Made by a program: the position numbers and the translations under genes
Notes under the pieces: model-generated
Databases searched by the model: none
Told to the model about the DNA's origin: nothing
The model's input: the letters and a program-made list of their open reading frames with translations, nothing else
Source of the DNA: JAYOFM01 sp038117225
GTDB lineage: Bacteria; Pseudomonadota; Alphaproteobacteria; Rhodospirillales; Casp-alpha2
Direction of reading: 5' to 3'
Length of the DNA stretch: 20,807 nucleotides
NCBI GenBank assembly: GCA_038117225.1
Contig: JAYOFM010000067.1
Location: forward strand, 1-20,807
Shown here: piece by piece, positions 6,651 to 14,027 of the stretch
Position numbering within the stretch: position 1 is the first letter of the stretch
How the letters are laid out: each line of letters starts with the position of its first letter

Positions 6651-7277
6651 ATGACTCATCGACACGTCAGCGACATCGCCTTCACCGACACGGTCAAGGC
6701 GGAACAGGAGGCTCGCGGTTCGCGCGCTGGTTATGCCAAGATGGCGGCGAAGCGGGACTGGACCTCGACCATTACCGATGAACTGGCCGGCTTCATCGCC
6801 GAACGGGATTCGTTCTATCTGGCGACCAGCAACGCCGAGGGCCGTCCCTATATTCAGCACCGGGGCGGCCCGGCCGGTTTTCTCAAGGTGCTCGACACAC
6901 ATCGTCTCGGCTTCGCCGATTTTGGCGGCAACAAGCAGTTCATCACGCTGGGAAATCTGGCCGATAACCCGAAGGCGTTCATTTTCCTTATGGATTACGC
7001 CAACCGCCGCCGCATCAAGATGTGGGGCCAGGCGGAGGTGGTCGAGGGCGACACTAAGCTGCTGGCGCGCCTGACCGAGCCCGGATATGAAGCCGCGCCC
7101 GAACGCGCGATCGTCTTTATCGTCGAGGCCTGGGACGTCAATTGCCCGCAACACATCACGCCGCGCTTCACCGAGGCCGAGGTCACCCACGGCATCGCCC
7201 CCACCGTCGAAGCGCTCCGCGCCCGCATCGCCGAGCTAGAAGCCGAGAACGCGGCGCTCAGGTCGGCTGCCGGCTGA
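6651..7277 (+). CDS. Pyridoxamine 5'-phosphate oxidase-family (FMN-binding) protein
   Basis: This is a PPOX split-barrel flavoprotein. The core begins around FIAERDSFYLATSNAEGRPYIQHRGGPAGFLKVLD, continues with GFADFGGNKQFITLGNLADNPKAFIFLMDY and the KMWGQAEVVEGD strand, and contains the subfamily signature WDVNCPQHITPRF. The last 25 residues (VEALRARIAELEAENAALRSAAG) form a leucine-zipper-like coiled coil. An upstream ATG at 6573 keeps the frame open. I chose 6651 (208 aa, MTHRHVSD) because GGAG at 6638-6641 lies 9 bases before it and the extra 26 residues look non-native. Its neighbours suggest a stress or detoxification setting together with the AhpD-like protein, but the substrate is unknown. 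Confidence 0.87.
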   Translation: MTHRHVSDIAFTDTVKAEQEARGSRAGYAKMAAKRDWTSTITDELAGFIAERDSFYLATSNAEGRPYIQHRGGPAGFLKVLDTHRLGFADFGGNKQFITLGNLADNPKAFIFLMDYANRRRIKMWGQAEVVEGDTKLLARLTEPGYEAAPERAIVFIVEAWDVNCPQHITPRFTEAEVTHGIAPTVEALRARIAELEAENAALRSAAG

Positions 7278-7279
7278 CC
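7261..7279. terminator. Hairpin over the PPOX stop codon
   Basis: GGTCGGC-TGCCG-GCTGACC forms a 7-bp stem with one G-T wobble. It covers the TGA at 7275-7277. It is one of two neighbouring stem structures in the 7-base gap between the converging PPOX and ATPase genes. Confidence 0.35.
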
Positions 7280-7284
7280 GTCCG

Positions 7285-9990
7285 TCAATGCCGCAACACC
7301 AGCTTGCGGCATTCCTCGATTACCAAAATGCCGACGGCCACGGCGGCCGCGACCATCCAGTCGCCTGCCGACAGGGCGACTGTGTGCATCACCACCTGCG
7401 CCGGCGGCCAGTTGACCACGGTGATCTGCAGGCACAGCACCAGGGTCAGCGAAATCCACAGGCTGGGATTGCTCAGAAACTGGGCCGAGAACGCGCTTGC
7501 CGTCTCGCTGCGCGCATTGAAGGCGTTGGCGATCTGGAACAGCACAAACGTGGTGAAGGCCAGCGTCACCGCCCGCGCTGGATCCCCGGTGCCAAGCGCC
7601 CAGACGAACACCCCAAGCGTACCGGCGGCCATGATGGCGCCGAGGTAGAGCAGCACCCAGAAGCGTTTAAGGGTCAGAATTTCGTCCGTTGGGCGGCGCG
7701 GCCGTTGCTGCATCTGGCCCGGCGGCATGGGATCGACGCCGAGCGCCATCGCCGGCGGCCCGTCCATGATGACGTTGACCCACAACAATTGGATCGGGCT
7801 GAACGGTATCGCCAGTCCCATCGCCGTGGCAAGGAACACGGTCAGCAGCGCCCCCAGGTTAGTCGACAGTTGATAGCGCACGAACTTGACGATGTTGGTG
7901 TAGATGGTGCGGCCTTCCTCGATGGCAACGACGATGGTGGCGAAGTTGTCGTCGGTTAGCACCATGGTCGCCGCTTCCTTGGTCACCTCGGTGCCTGCGC
8001 GGCCCATGGCCATGCCGATGTCGGCGCGTTTCAGCGCGGGCGCATCGTTGACGCCATCTCCAGTCATCGCCACGACATGGCCCTTGGCTTTCAGGGCATC
8101 GACGATACGCATCTTGTTTTCCGGCGCCACCCGGGCGAACACGCCGATGGCCTCGACGCGCGCCGCCAGGGTTTCCGCGTCCATGGCATCGACATCGACC
8201 CCCAGCACCACATCGCCGGGCAGCCCCAACTGGCCGGCGACGGCGGTCGCCGTGGCCTTGTGGTCGCCGGTAATCATTTTGATCTGAATGCCGGCGCTGT
8301 GGCACAAATCGACCGCCGCCTTGACCTCGGGCCGCACCGGGTCGGCCATGCCGACGAGACCAAGCAACACCAGATCGCCCACGTGCTCGGGCAGTACGCC
8401 GCTACTCTCGAACTCATCCGCCGTGAGCCGCCGCGACGCAATGGCGATGACCCTGAGCGCGTCGGCGGCCAGCGTGTCGTTGTGGCGCAGCAGGGCATCG
8501 CGCGCGGCCGGATCGAACGCCTCGTCGCCGTCGGCGCCGGCAACATGCGAACAGCGCCCGACGATGACATCCGGCGCCCCCTTGACGAACACGTGCACGG
8601 TGTCGCCATCACGATGAAAGGTGGCCATGAATTTGCTGGCGGAATCGAACGGAATCTCGCCGATTCGCGGTAGCCGCTCGATCAGGGCCCCCGGTTCTAC
8701 ACCGCCCAGGGCACAGACGCTCAGTAACGCCCCTTCCGTCGGATCGCCGATGACCTCGCCGCCCTCAAGTCGGCAATCGTTGCACAGCGCCATCGGAATT
8801 AGCATGCGCTCGATGTCGATCTCGCCTCCAGTTCCGCCCCCAGTCCCGCCCCCAGTCCCGCCCCCAGTTCCGGCCTTGATCTTGACCCGGGCGAAGGGCA
8901 CCTCACCCGCCACGTCCAGATGCCGGCCCTGGAAGAACACCGTGCGTGCGGTCATGCGGTTGAGGGTCAGGGTGCCGGTCTTGTCCGAGCAGACCACGGT
9001 GGCGCAGCCCAGGGTCTCGACGGCGGCGAGCCGCTTGACGATGGCACCGCGCCGCGCCATGCGTTGCATGCCAAGCGCCAGGGTCACGGTGACCACGGCG
9101 GGTAGCCCTTCGGGGATGGCGGCGACCGCTAGCGTAATGGCGGTCAGCACCGCCTCGGTGAACGGCCGGCCCTGCACCAGGGCGAGGGCGAAGATCACCG
9201 CGACGACGGCGATGGCGATGCCGGCGAGACGCTTGCCGAGTCGGTCGAGCTGCTTCTGCAGAGGCGTCGTGCCTTCTTCGGCCGCCGCCAGCATGCCGGC
9301 GAGGCGCCCGGTCTCCGTCGCCATGCCGGTGGCGGTGACCAGCATGTCACCGCGCCCCCTGGTGACCACGGTATTGGTGTAGGCCATGTTGCGCCGGTCG
9401 CCGAGTGGCGGCGCGGTGTCGTCCAGCACGGACGTGTCCTTGGCCACGGCGAGGGATTCGCCGGTCAGCACCGATTCATCGATTTCCAGGCCAAAGGTGG
9501 CGATCAACCGACCGTCCGCGGGCACCCGGTCGCCCGTGACCAGTAGCACCACGTCGCCGGGCACCAGTTGGCTCGCCGGCACCACCGTCTCGGCGCCATC
9601 GCGGCGCACGGTGGCCTGACGCGCCAGCATGGTCTTCAGCGCCGCCAGCGCCCGCTCGGCGCGGCGCTCCTGCACGAAGCCGAGCACCCCGTTGATCAAC
9701 AGCACCACCAGAATCGCGGCGGCGTCGATATACTCGCCGACCCACGCCGCCAACAGCGAGGCGGCGCCGAGGATCAGCGGCAGCACGCCGGCGAACTGGC
9801 GCCCGAACACGACCCAGGCAGAGGTCGTTGGCGGCTCTGCCAGGCGGTTTTCGCCATGCCGCGCCAGCCGCCCGGCCGCCGAGTCCGGGCTCAACCCGCG
9901 CGCCGAATCACTTTCCAACCGCGCCGCCGCGTCGGCGACGGACATGGCATGCCAGATGGGGACTTCGGGCGTGGCCGGATTTTCGCTCAT
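7285..9990 (-). CDS. P-type cation-transporting ATPase (calcium-pump type)
   Basis: This 901-residue P2-type ATPase is complete. Landmarks are actuator TGES (176-179), TM4 PEGLP (293-297), phosphorylated Asp336 in DKTGTLT, nucleotide-binding KGAP (470-473), MITGD (573-577) and TGDGVNDAP (643-651). For ion binding, the TM4 Glu294 is present, as are TM6 Asn739 and Asp743 (LWVNVIMDG). The SERCA Glu771 position in TM5 is Ala714 and the SERCA Glu908 position in TM8 is Gln819. This matches the plasma-membrane (PMCA) pattern with one Ca2+ site (site II). Ca2+, or Mn2+, export is inferred. Residues 374-389 are a GTGG repeat from a 12-bp tandem repeat inside the nucleotide-binding region. The gene may have its own promoter; it follows the enolase-family gene by 67 bases on the same strand. 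Confidence 0.93.
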   Translation of the reverse strand: MSENPATPEVPIWHAMSVADAAARLESDSARGLSPDSAAGRLARHGENRLAEPPTTSAWVVFGRQFAGVLPLILGAASLLAAWVGEYIDAAAILVVLLINGVLGFVQERRAERALAALKTMLARQATVRRDGAETVVPASQLVPGDVVLLVTGDRVPADGRLIATFGLEIDESVLTGESLAVAKDTSVLDDTAPPLGDRRNMAYTNTVVTRGRGDMLVTATGMATETGRLAGMLAAAEEGTTPLQKQLDRLGKRLAGIAIAVVAVIFALALVQGRPFTEAVLTAITLAVAAIPEGLPAVVTVTLALGMQRMARRGAIVKRLAAVETLGCATVVCSDKTGTLTLNRMTARTVFFQGRHLDVAGEVPFARVKIKAGTGGGTGGGTGGGTGGEIDIERMLIPMALCNDCRLEGGEVIGDPTEGALLSVCALGGVEPGALIERLPRIGEIPFDSASKFMATFHRDGDTVHVFVKGAPDVIVGRCSHVAGADGDEAFDPAARDALLRHNDTLAADALRVIAIASRRLTADEFESSGVLPEHVGDLVLLGLVGMADPVRPEVKAAVDLCHSAGIQIKMITGDHKATATAVAGQLGLPGDVVLGVDVDAMDAETLAARVEAIGVFARVAPENKMRIVDALKAKGHVVAMTGDGVNDAPALKRADIGMAMGRAGTEVTKEAATMVLTDDNFATIVVAIEEGRTIYTNIVKFVRYQLSTNLGALLTVFLATAMGLAIPFSPIQLLWVNVIMDGPPAMALGVDPMPPGQMQQRPRRPTDEILTLKRFWVLLYLGAIMAAGTLGVFVWALGTGDPARAVTLAFTTFVLFQIANAFNARSETASAFSAQFLSNPSLWISLTLVLCLQITVVNWPPAQVVMHTVALSAGDWMVAAAVAVGILVIEECRKLVLRH
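7287..7313. terminator. 10-bp stem hairpin at the ATPase stop codon
   Basis: AATGCCGCAA (7287-7296) and TTGCGGCATT (7304-7313) are perfect 10-bp arms with a 7-base loop. One arm begins at the last base of the minus-strand stop triplet (7285-7287). This is the strongest inverted repeat in the window after the 20-bp palindrome at 6546. It probably ends or stabilises the ATPase mRNA; no T-run follows. Confidence 0.45.
8828..8875. repeat. 12-bp tandem repeat (four copies) inside the ATPase gene
   Basis: The unit CCAGTCCCGCCC, with T variants in the outer copies, occurs at 8828, 8840, 8852 and 8864. On the coding strand it encodes the GTGG repeats of residues 374-389. On the same strand it reads as runs GGGGG-C-GGG-ACT-GGGGG repeated, which fits the G-quadruplex pattern of four or more G-runs with short loops. 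Confidence 0.9.
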
Positions 9991-10054
9991 CGGGATCCGA
10001 GAATGATGTCCATGATCCCATCATCGCGGCGGCCGCGGGGCGGCGCACTGACTT

Positions 10055-10071
10055 GGGTCAAGAATCGACCC
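10055..10071. terminator. Hairpin over the enolase-family stop codon
   Basis: GGGTC-AAGAATC-GACCC has 5-bp arms and a 7-base loop, and covers the minus-strand stop 10058-10060. It is weak on its own, but follows the same pattern as other gene ends in this window. Confidence 0.25.
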
Positions 10072-11185
10072 GGTGCCGGGCGATGACCTCCTCGTTCAAT
10101 TCGATGCCCAGTCCCGGCCGATCCGATATTTCGATATAGGTGGCGCCGGCCGGGACCGGATCCTCGACGATGTCCTCGACCAGAATGTCCGACGGCGAGC
10201 CGTGCGAACCGCCGGACAGTTTCGGGCAGATAGCGATGAAGGCCTGGGCCACCGCGATGCCGACGCCGCTCGGCGCCGAGGTGCCGGGGACGATCTGCAC
10301 GCCGGCGGCCTCGGCCAGCCACAGCAATTTGCGCGCCGTGGTCAGGCCGCCCTTGATGGTCGGCTTGATGTGCACGGCGTCGGCGGCGCCGGCCTGGATG
10401 ACGCGCAGCAGATCATGGGTATCGTCCACCGATTCATCGACGACCACGGTCACGCCGACGGCATTGCGCACACGCGCCAGCCCTTCGATATCCCAATACA
10501 GCGCCGGCTGTTCGATCCATTGGACCCCGTGCGCTTCCATGGCGTTGATCAGCCGGATCGCTGTCTTCGGTTCGTAGAAGCCGTTGAAGTCTATCTTGAT
10601 CGGGATGTCGCGGCCGATCGCTTCGCGGACCAGCCGCAGCCGCGCGACATCGCGTTCGGGATCGTCGGCGTCGCCGGCCTTGAGCTCCAACTGCCGGTAG
10701 CCGTGCGCCACCGCCTGCTTGGCCTTGGCGGCGACGGTCTCGGGCTCGTCGATGGACATGCCGTAACCGACACCCTCGACCACGTAACCGTCCTGCACCT
10801 TGCCGCCGAGCAGTCTGTGCGCCGGTACGCCCATGGATTTGCCGACCAGGTCATACAGCGCGTTATCGATTGCCGCCTTGACCCGCATGAAGCCGACGAC
10901 GGCCCTGTCCATGGCCAGCCACACCGCGTTCACGTTGGCCGCCCCGATGCCGATGATCGCCGGCACCAATTGCTCGTTCAGGACCGAGACGATCCCGGCC
11001 TGGGTTTCGCAGCCGATGCGCTCGAAACTGGGATACGCCTCGACCTCGCCCAGGCCCGTCACCCCGTTGTCGCCATGGATGCGCACGATCACATGATCGA
11101 AATGGCTGAACGTGCCATGACTCTCCACCAGCGGTTCCTTCACCGGCAAGCGCAGCGGAATGATTTCCACATGGTCGATTTTCAC
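10058..11185 (-). CDS. Mandelate racemase / muconate lactonizing enzyme-family protein
   Basis: This is a 375-residue enolase-superfamily enzyme, which abstracts the alpha proton of a carboxylate with Mg2+ bound. Numbering from the chosen start, the metal ligands are Asp199 (IKIDFNG), Glu225 (WIEQP) and Asp250 (VVVDES), and the catalytic lysines are Lys169 (LELKAG) and Lys274 (VHIKPTIKGG). This matches the spacing of muconate lactonizing enzyme. The first Lys of the usual K-x-K pair is Glu167. An ATG at 11221 is in frame, but GGAGG (11193-11197) lies 7 bases before a GTG at 11185-11183, immediately ahead of the conserved KIDHVEIIPLRLP, so GTG is the better start. It is the last gene of the leftward importer operon and probably acts on the imported compound or its product. 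Confidence 0.9.
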   Translation of the reverse strand: MKIDHVEIIPLRLPVKEPLVESHGTFSHFDHVIVRIHGDNGVTGLGEVEAYPSFERIGCETQAGIVSVLNEQLVPAIIGIGAANVNAVWLAMDRAVVGFMRVKAAIDNALYDLVGKSMGVPAHRLLGGKVQDGYVVEGVGYGMSIDEPETVAAKAKQAVAHGYRQLELKAGDADDPERDVARLRLVREAIGRDIPIKIDFNGFYEPKTAIRLINAMEAHGVQWIEQPALYWDIEGLARVRNAVGVTVVVDESVDDTHDLLRVIQAGAADAVHIKPTIKGGLTTARKLLWLAEAAGVQIVPGTSAPSGVGIAVAQAFIAICPKLSGGSHGSPSDILVEDIVEDPVPAGATYIEISDRPGLGIELNEEVIARHRVDS

Positions 11186-11245
11186 GATTGCGCCTCCCGC
11201 GCGATTGAATCCAGGAATCAAGCCGATACCGGCGAGATCAAACGC

Positions 11246-12058
11246 CTACGAAGTTTTCTCCTCGTTTCTTTTTTCGAGAAACCGGGTCGCTTCTTGAAGA
11301 ATGTAGGCGGTGGCGAAGAACCACGTCAGCACATACAGGTAGAACGGCATGATCAGGGTCGAGGTGTCCTCGGAACTGATGGCGAGGCCGGCATAGGTGA
11401 CGGCGTCCTCTATCCCGATCAGGGACGCGATGGGCACCACGGAAAAGAACAAGGCCATGATATTCATCCACGGCGGCACCATGCGTGGCAGGCACTGGGG
11501 CAGAATGATGAGCCGGAATATCTTGAACCGGCTCAATCCGATGGTGATGCCCGCCTCCCATTGGCCGACCGGCGTCGCATTGACGGCGCCGCGGACGATT
11601 TCGGCGATATTCGCGGAAATCTTCAGACTGAAACAGAAGATGACCTTGGCTTCGGGCGGAAACGGGATCGTGGTGCCGCCGATGTCGAATTGGTACGGCG
11701 TCGCGAAGGCGACGGCGAACAGGAACACCAGCCCGGGCGTGTTGCGCAGAAACTGTATGCAAAGCCATATGACCCGTCGTAGGTATTCCGACTTGGACAG
11801 TGACCCGTAGCCGATGATGACTCCCAGCACGGTGCCGATCATGCCCGAGGCAATGGTCAGCCAGATGTCCAGGAGGAAGCCTTGCGCCAGGCTGGGGGTC
11901 CATTCGGACAGCGCCCCCAGCATCAGCGAATGCGAGCGCAGCCAATCGAAGCCGCCGATGTATCCCGTCAGATAGAGGACAGCGGTGGCGCCAAAGATAA
12001 ACGTTGCCGGCCGAACGATCTTCCACAGACTCGGATCGGATGGTTGTATTGCGTTCAT
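11246..12058 (-). CDS. Polar amino-acid-type ABC importer permease (second)
   Basis: This 270-residue inner-membrane permease is of the His/Glu/Gln/opine importer family (HisM/GlnP type). After a long N-terminal segment with one membrane helix, the family pattern appears: GFLLDIWLTIASGMIGTVLGVIIGYG, then FLRNTPGLVFLFAVAFATPY. The cytoplasmic EAA loop is the coupling site for an ATPase: WEAGITIGLSRFKIFRLIILPQ, near residues 168-189. The LRNTP motif is diagnostic of this family. Its ATG overlaps the TGA of the first permease by one base (TGATG), so translation is coupled. The gene for the enolase-family enzyme begins 60 bases downstream. The partner ATPase is not in the window. Confidence 0.92.
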   Translation of the reverse strand: MNAIQPSDPSLWKIVRPATFIFGATAVLYLTGYIGGFDWLRSHSLMLGALSEWTPSLAQGFLLDIWLTIASGMIGTVLGVIIGYGSLSKSEYLRRVIWLCIQFLRNTPGLVFLFAVAFATPYQFDIGGTTIPFPPEAKVIFCFSLKISANIAEIVRGAVNATPVGQWEAGITIGLSRFKIFRLIILPQCLPRMVPPWMNIMALFFSVVPIASLIGIEDAVTYAGLAISSEDTSTLIMPFYLYVLTWFFATAYILQEATRFLEKRNEEKTS

Positions 12059-12783
12059 CAGTTCGAACCGTATCCGGGCAAGGTCATCCGCTGTTCCAAC
12101 GTCCGCATGAGATAAATCAGGCCGCCGATGAGCAGAAAATAGGTCACGAACAAGGCCGACATCATCTCGATGACGTTAAGCTCATCCGCCCAAATCTGGT
12201 GGGAAACGTAGAGAATTTCGGGCACCGCGATGGCGTACCCGTAGGAGGTCGCCTTGATCAGCTCGACCAGATTGTTGGTCAATGAGGGCAGCGCGGCGCG
12301 CACCGCCAGGGGAATGACGATTTTCCAGATGATGACCCAGGGGCGCAGGCCGAGCGCCTTGGCGCCTTCCAGATAACCCTCGGGCACCGCCTGGACGCCG
12401 GCGCGGAAACATTCCGTGTTCAAAGCGCCGATGAACAACGTCAAGGAGACCATCGCCCACGCCGTCGCGGACACCACGAAGCCGCCGCCGAAGGTTTGCG
12501 CGAAGAAGGTGCCGAGGCCGAAGAAGAAGAAATAGATCTGCACCAGCGGCGGCGTGTTGCGAAAAACGCTGACGAAGAACTCGATCAGCATCTTCGTTGG
12601 GCGGCCGCGCACGTGATACAGGAGTGCCAGGACCAGCCCGCCGACGATGCTGGTGACCATACACGCCAGTGACAGGGACACGGTAAATCCGATGCCTCGG
12701 ATAAACCGCGCCCTGTCAAAGGAGTCGTAAACGATCGTGTAATTGAAACCCCCGAGGGTTCCAATCTGTTCCAGTAAGTCCAT
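12058..12783 (-). CDS. Polar amino-acid-type ABC importer permease (first)
   Basis: This 241-residue permease pairs with the next one. Visible features are the first helix GIGFTVSLSLACMVTSIVGGLVLALLYH, the family motif FVSVFRNTPPLVQIYFFFFGLG, the GALNTECFRAGVQAVPEGYLEGAKALGLRPWVIIWKIVIPLAVRAALPSL stretch containing the EAA coupling loop (EGAKALGLRP, then IVIPLA), and ATSYGYAIAVPEILYVS. It is a closer match to the HisQ/GltK consensus than its partner. It starts 36 bases after the binding-protein gene; the gap holds two competing hairpins that could set the permease-to-binding-protein ratio. Confidence 0.92.
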   Translation of the reverse strand: MDLLEQIGTLGGFNYTIVYDSFDRARFIRGIGFTVSLSLACMVTSIVGGLVLALLYHVRGRPTKMLIEFFVSVFRNTPPLVQIYFFFFGLGTFFAQTFGGGFVVSATAWAMVSLTLFIGALNTECFRAGVQAVPEGYLEGAKALGLRPWVIIWKIVIPLAVRAALPSLTNNLVELIKATSYGYAIAVPEILYVSHQIWADELNVIEMMSALFVTYFLLIGGLIYLMRTLEQRMTLPGYGSN

Positions 12784-12796
12784 GCGTTGTGGCTCT

Positions 12797-12829
12797 GTTC
12801 CCGGCTGGGAACAAGCGCCTTACTTGTTC
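12797..12829. promoter_or_regulatory. Two competing hairpins between binding-protein and permease genes
   Basis: GTTCCC-GGCT-GGGAAC (12797-12812) and GAACAAG-CGCCTTA-CTTGTTC (12809-12829) are both perfect stems and share GAAC at 12809-12812, so only one can form at a time. The second covers the binding-protein stop codon (12820-12822). Such intercistronic stems often stabilise the upstream binding-protein mRNA and reduce downstream permease expression. Confidence 0.45.
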
Positions 12830-13677
12830 GCGTGGGCTCTCAGATACGGGTTCCCCGCCAGCCCATGCGGCTTCGCCATTTCCAGCAGCTTGCCGGACTT
12901 GTGCAGGTCCTTGACGATACCCGAAAGTAGCTTGGCCAGCGACGCGTCCTTGTCGCCATGATTGACGCCGAGCGCCCACAGATCGGAATCGCGCGGCTCA
13001 AACGGCAGGACGTAATCCTTCAGGCTGGCTTCGGTTTCCTGCTGGATACGCAGAATCTGATCCGAGAACAGGAACGCCTGGCACTGACCCTGCTTCAACG
13101 CGGCGATGGCTTCGGGCGGCCCCTTGAAGGCCTTCACCTCGGCATTGTATTCCTTGGCGAAGGGCTTGTTGTAGAACGAGCCCTGGACGCCGCACAGAAC
13201 CGAATCCTTGAGGTCGGCCCAGGTCTTGAGCTTGGTGCCCTTCGGCGCCAGCACGTTGGTGGCGTCGCCGAAGTAATTCGGATGCACCATCTTGATGATC
13301 TTCCGCCGCTTCGGGGTGTCGCTCAGGGTGGCGAGAATGACGTCGATCTTGCCCTGCTGCAGATACTGAATACGGTTGGCGCTGGTCACCGTGGTGAAAT
13401 CTGCTTTGACGCCCAGCTTCCCGGCGACATGTTGCGCCATGTCGATTTCAAAGCCGATGTGCTTGCCGGCGCTGTCCACATAGGCCCACGGCTTGATGTC
13501 GGCCTTGACGCCGAACTTGACGACCCCGGCCTTCTTGATGTCGGCGAGCTTGTCCGCCTGCGCCGGCGCCACGCTCGTCATGCCGAGCACGGCGACCGCG
13601 CTCAGCATGGCCACGCCGCCTGAAACATATCGTTTCGCCAGCATCCTCAAAGTTTGCAATCTGTCTGTATTTCGCAT
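12820..13677 (-). CDS. Periplasmic substrate-binding protein of an amino-acid-type ABC importer
   Basis: This is a family-3 solute-binding protein (SBP_bac_3), 285 residues from the chosen start. A signal peptide (KRYVSGGVAMLSAVAVLGMTSVAPAQA) is followed by the mature start DKLADIKKAGVVKFGVKADIKPWAYVDSAGKHIGFEIDMAQHVAGKLGV. Then come VTSANRIQYLQQGKIDVILATLSDTPKRRKIIKM (the T-x-x-R-x region that holds the ligand alpha-carboxylate), LKDSVLCGVQGSFYNKPF and the C-terminal lobe. The frame is open to an ATG at 13734, but AAAGGGA just before 13677 and the signal-peptide position favour 13677. It is the first gene of the leftward operon and is controlled by the palindrome-bearing promoter near 13878-13907. 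The ligand cannot be named from sequence. Confidence 0.92.
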   Translation of the reverse strand: MRNTDRLQTLRMLAKRYVSGGVAMLSAVAVLGMTSVAPAQADKLADIKKAGVVKFGVKADIKPWAYVDSAGKHIGFEIDMAQHVAGKLGVKADFTTVTSANRIQYLQQGKIDVILATLSDTPKRRKIIKMVHPNYFGDATNVLAPKGTKLKTWADLKDSVLCGVQGSFYNKPFAKEYNAEVKAFKGPPEAIAALKQGQCQAFLFSDQILRIQQETEASLKDYVLPFEPRDSDLWALGVNHGDKDASLAKLLSGIVKDLHKSGKLLEMAKPHGLAGNPYLRAHANK

Positions 13678-14027
13678 CCATCCATCCCTTTCGTGGTTCA
13701 AGTAACGACGACACTTATCGCCTGACATTATCATACGCCGTGGCGAACTTCCATCGGACGCCTCCGTCCGACAAACGGGCGCGCCATGGCCTCGCCCAGA
13801 GGGGTGTCCAAAAGTTTGTCCAGAGGATTAACCGGGTTTCGCCCGGGTTCTGGCTCGCTAGACTTCCACTGTTCAGAATTGTATCCATAGATACAGACGC
13901 GCATCAACGCGTAAATCCGGGCGACAACCGCAGGTAGGGCGGGATGCAAACCGGGTTGCCGCCCGCCGCGGCGCCGGTTGCCAGGCTCGCGACGCACACA
14001 TGAGCGAAGCATGAATTGGAGAAAGCG
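13678..14027. promoter_or_regulatory. Divergent control region between importer operon and MmgE/PrpD operon
   Basis: This 350-base stretch has no ordinary gene. It holds the operator 13880-13895, a leftward promoter (TTGATG 13907-13902, 18-base spacer, TACAAT 13883-13878) and a CCGGG-TTTCG-CCCGG hairpin (13832-13846). A TCGGACG-CCTC-CGTCCGA hairpin (13754-13771) has a Shine-Dalgarno GGAGG in the leftward transcript that overlaps its loop. A leftward transcript would have about 200 untranslated bases before the binding-protein start. That leader could encode a 7-codon peptide, MEVRHGV (GGAGG, 6 bases, ATG), whose TGA overlaps the upstream in-frame ATG of the binding protein at 13734. Confidence 0.6.
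13880..13895. promoter_or_regulatory. Candidate GntR-family operator (TGTATC-N4-GATACA)
   Basis: TGTATC-CATA-GATACA is a perfect inverted repeat of 6-bp arms with a 4-base centre. FCD-type GntR regulators typically bind short AT-richer palindromes of GTAT/ATAC type, and the only such regulator nearby is encoded at 15452. It lies between and partly over the -35 and -10 of the leftward promoter. Assignment to that regulator is inferred from symmetry, position and neighbourhood. Confidence 0.55.

Noticed and set aside
6021..7190. 389-codon minus-strand frame across the AhpD-like and PPOX genes
   Set aside because: It spans two genes with clear family motifs and has low-complexity Gly/Val/Arg composition; it is a codon-bias artefact.
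10073..11782. Long plus-strand open frame (569 codons) antisense to the enolase-family and permease genes
   Set aside because: Its translation is Asp/Arg/His-rich with no recognisable motif, while the opposite strand has complete catalytic residues and a strong ribosome-binding site.
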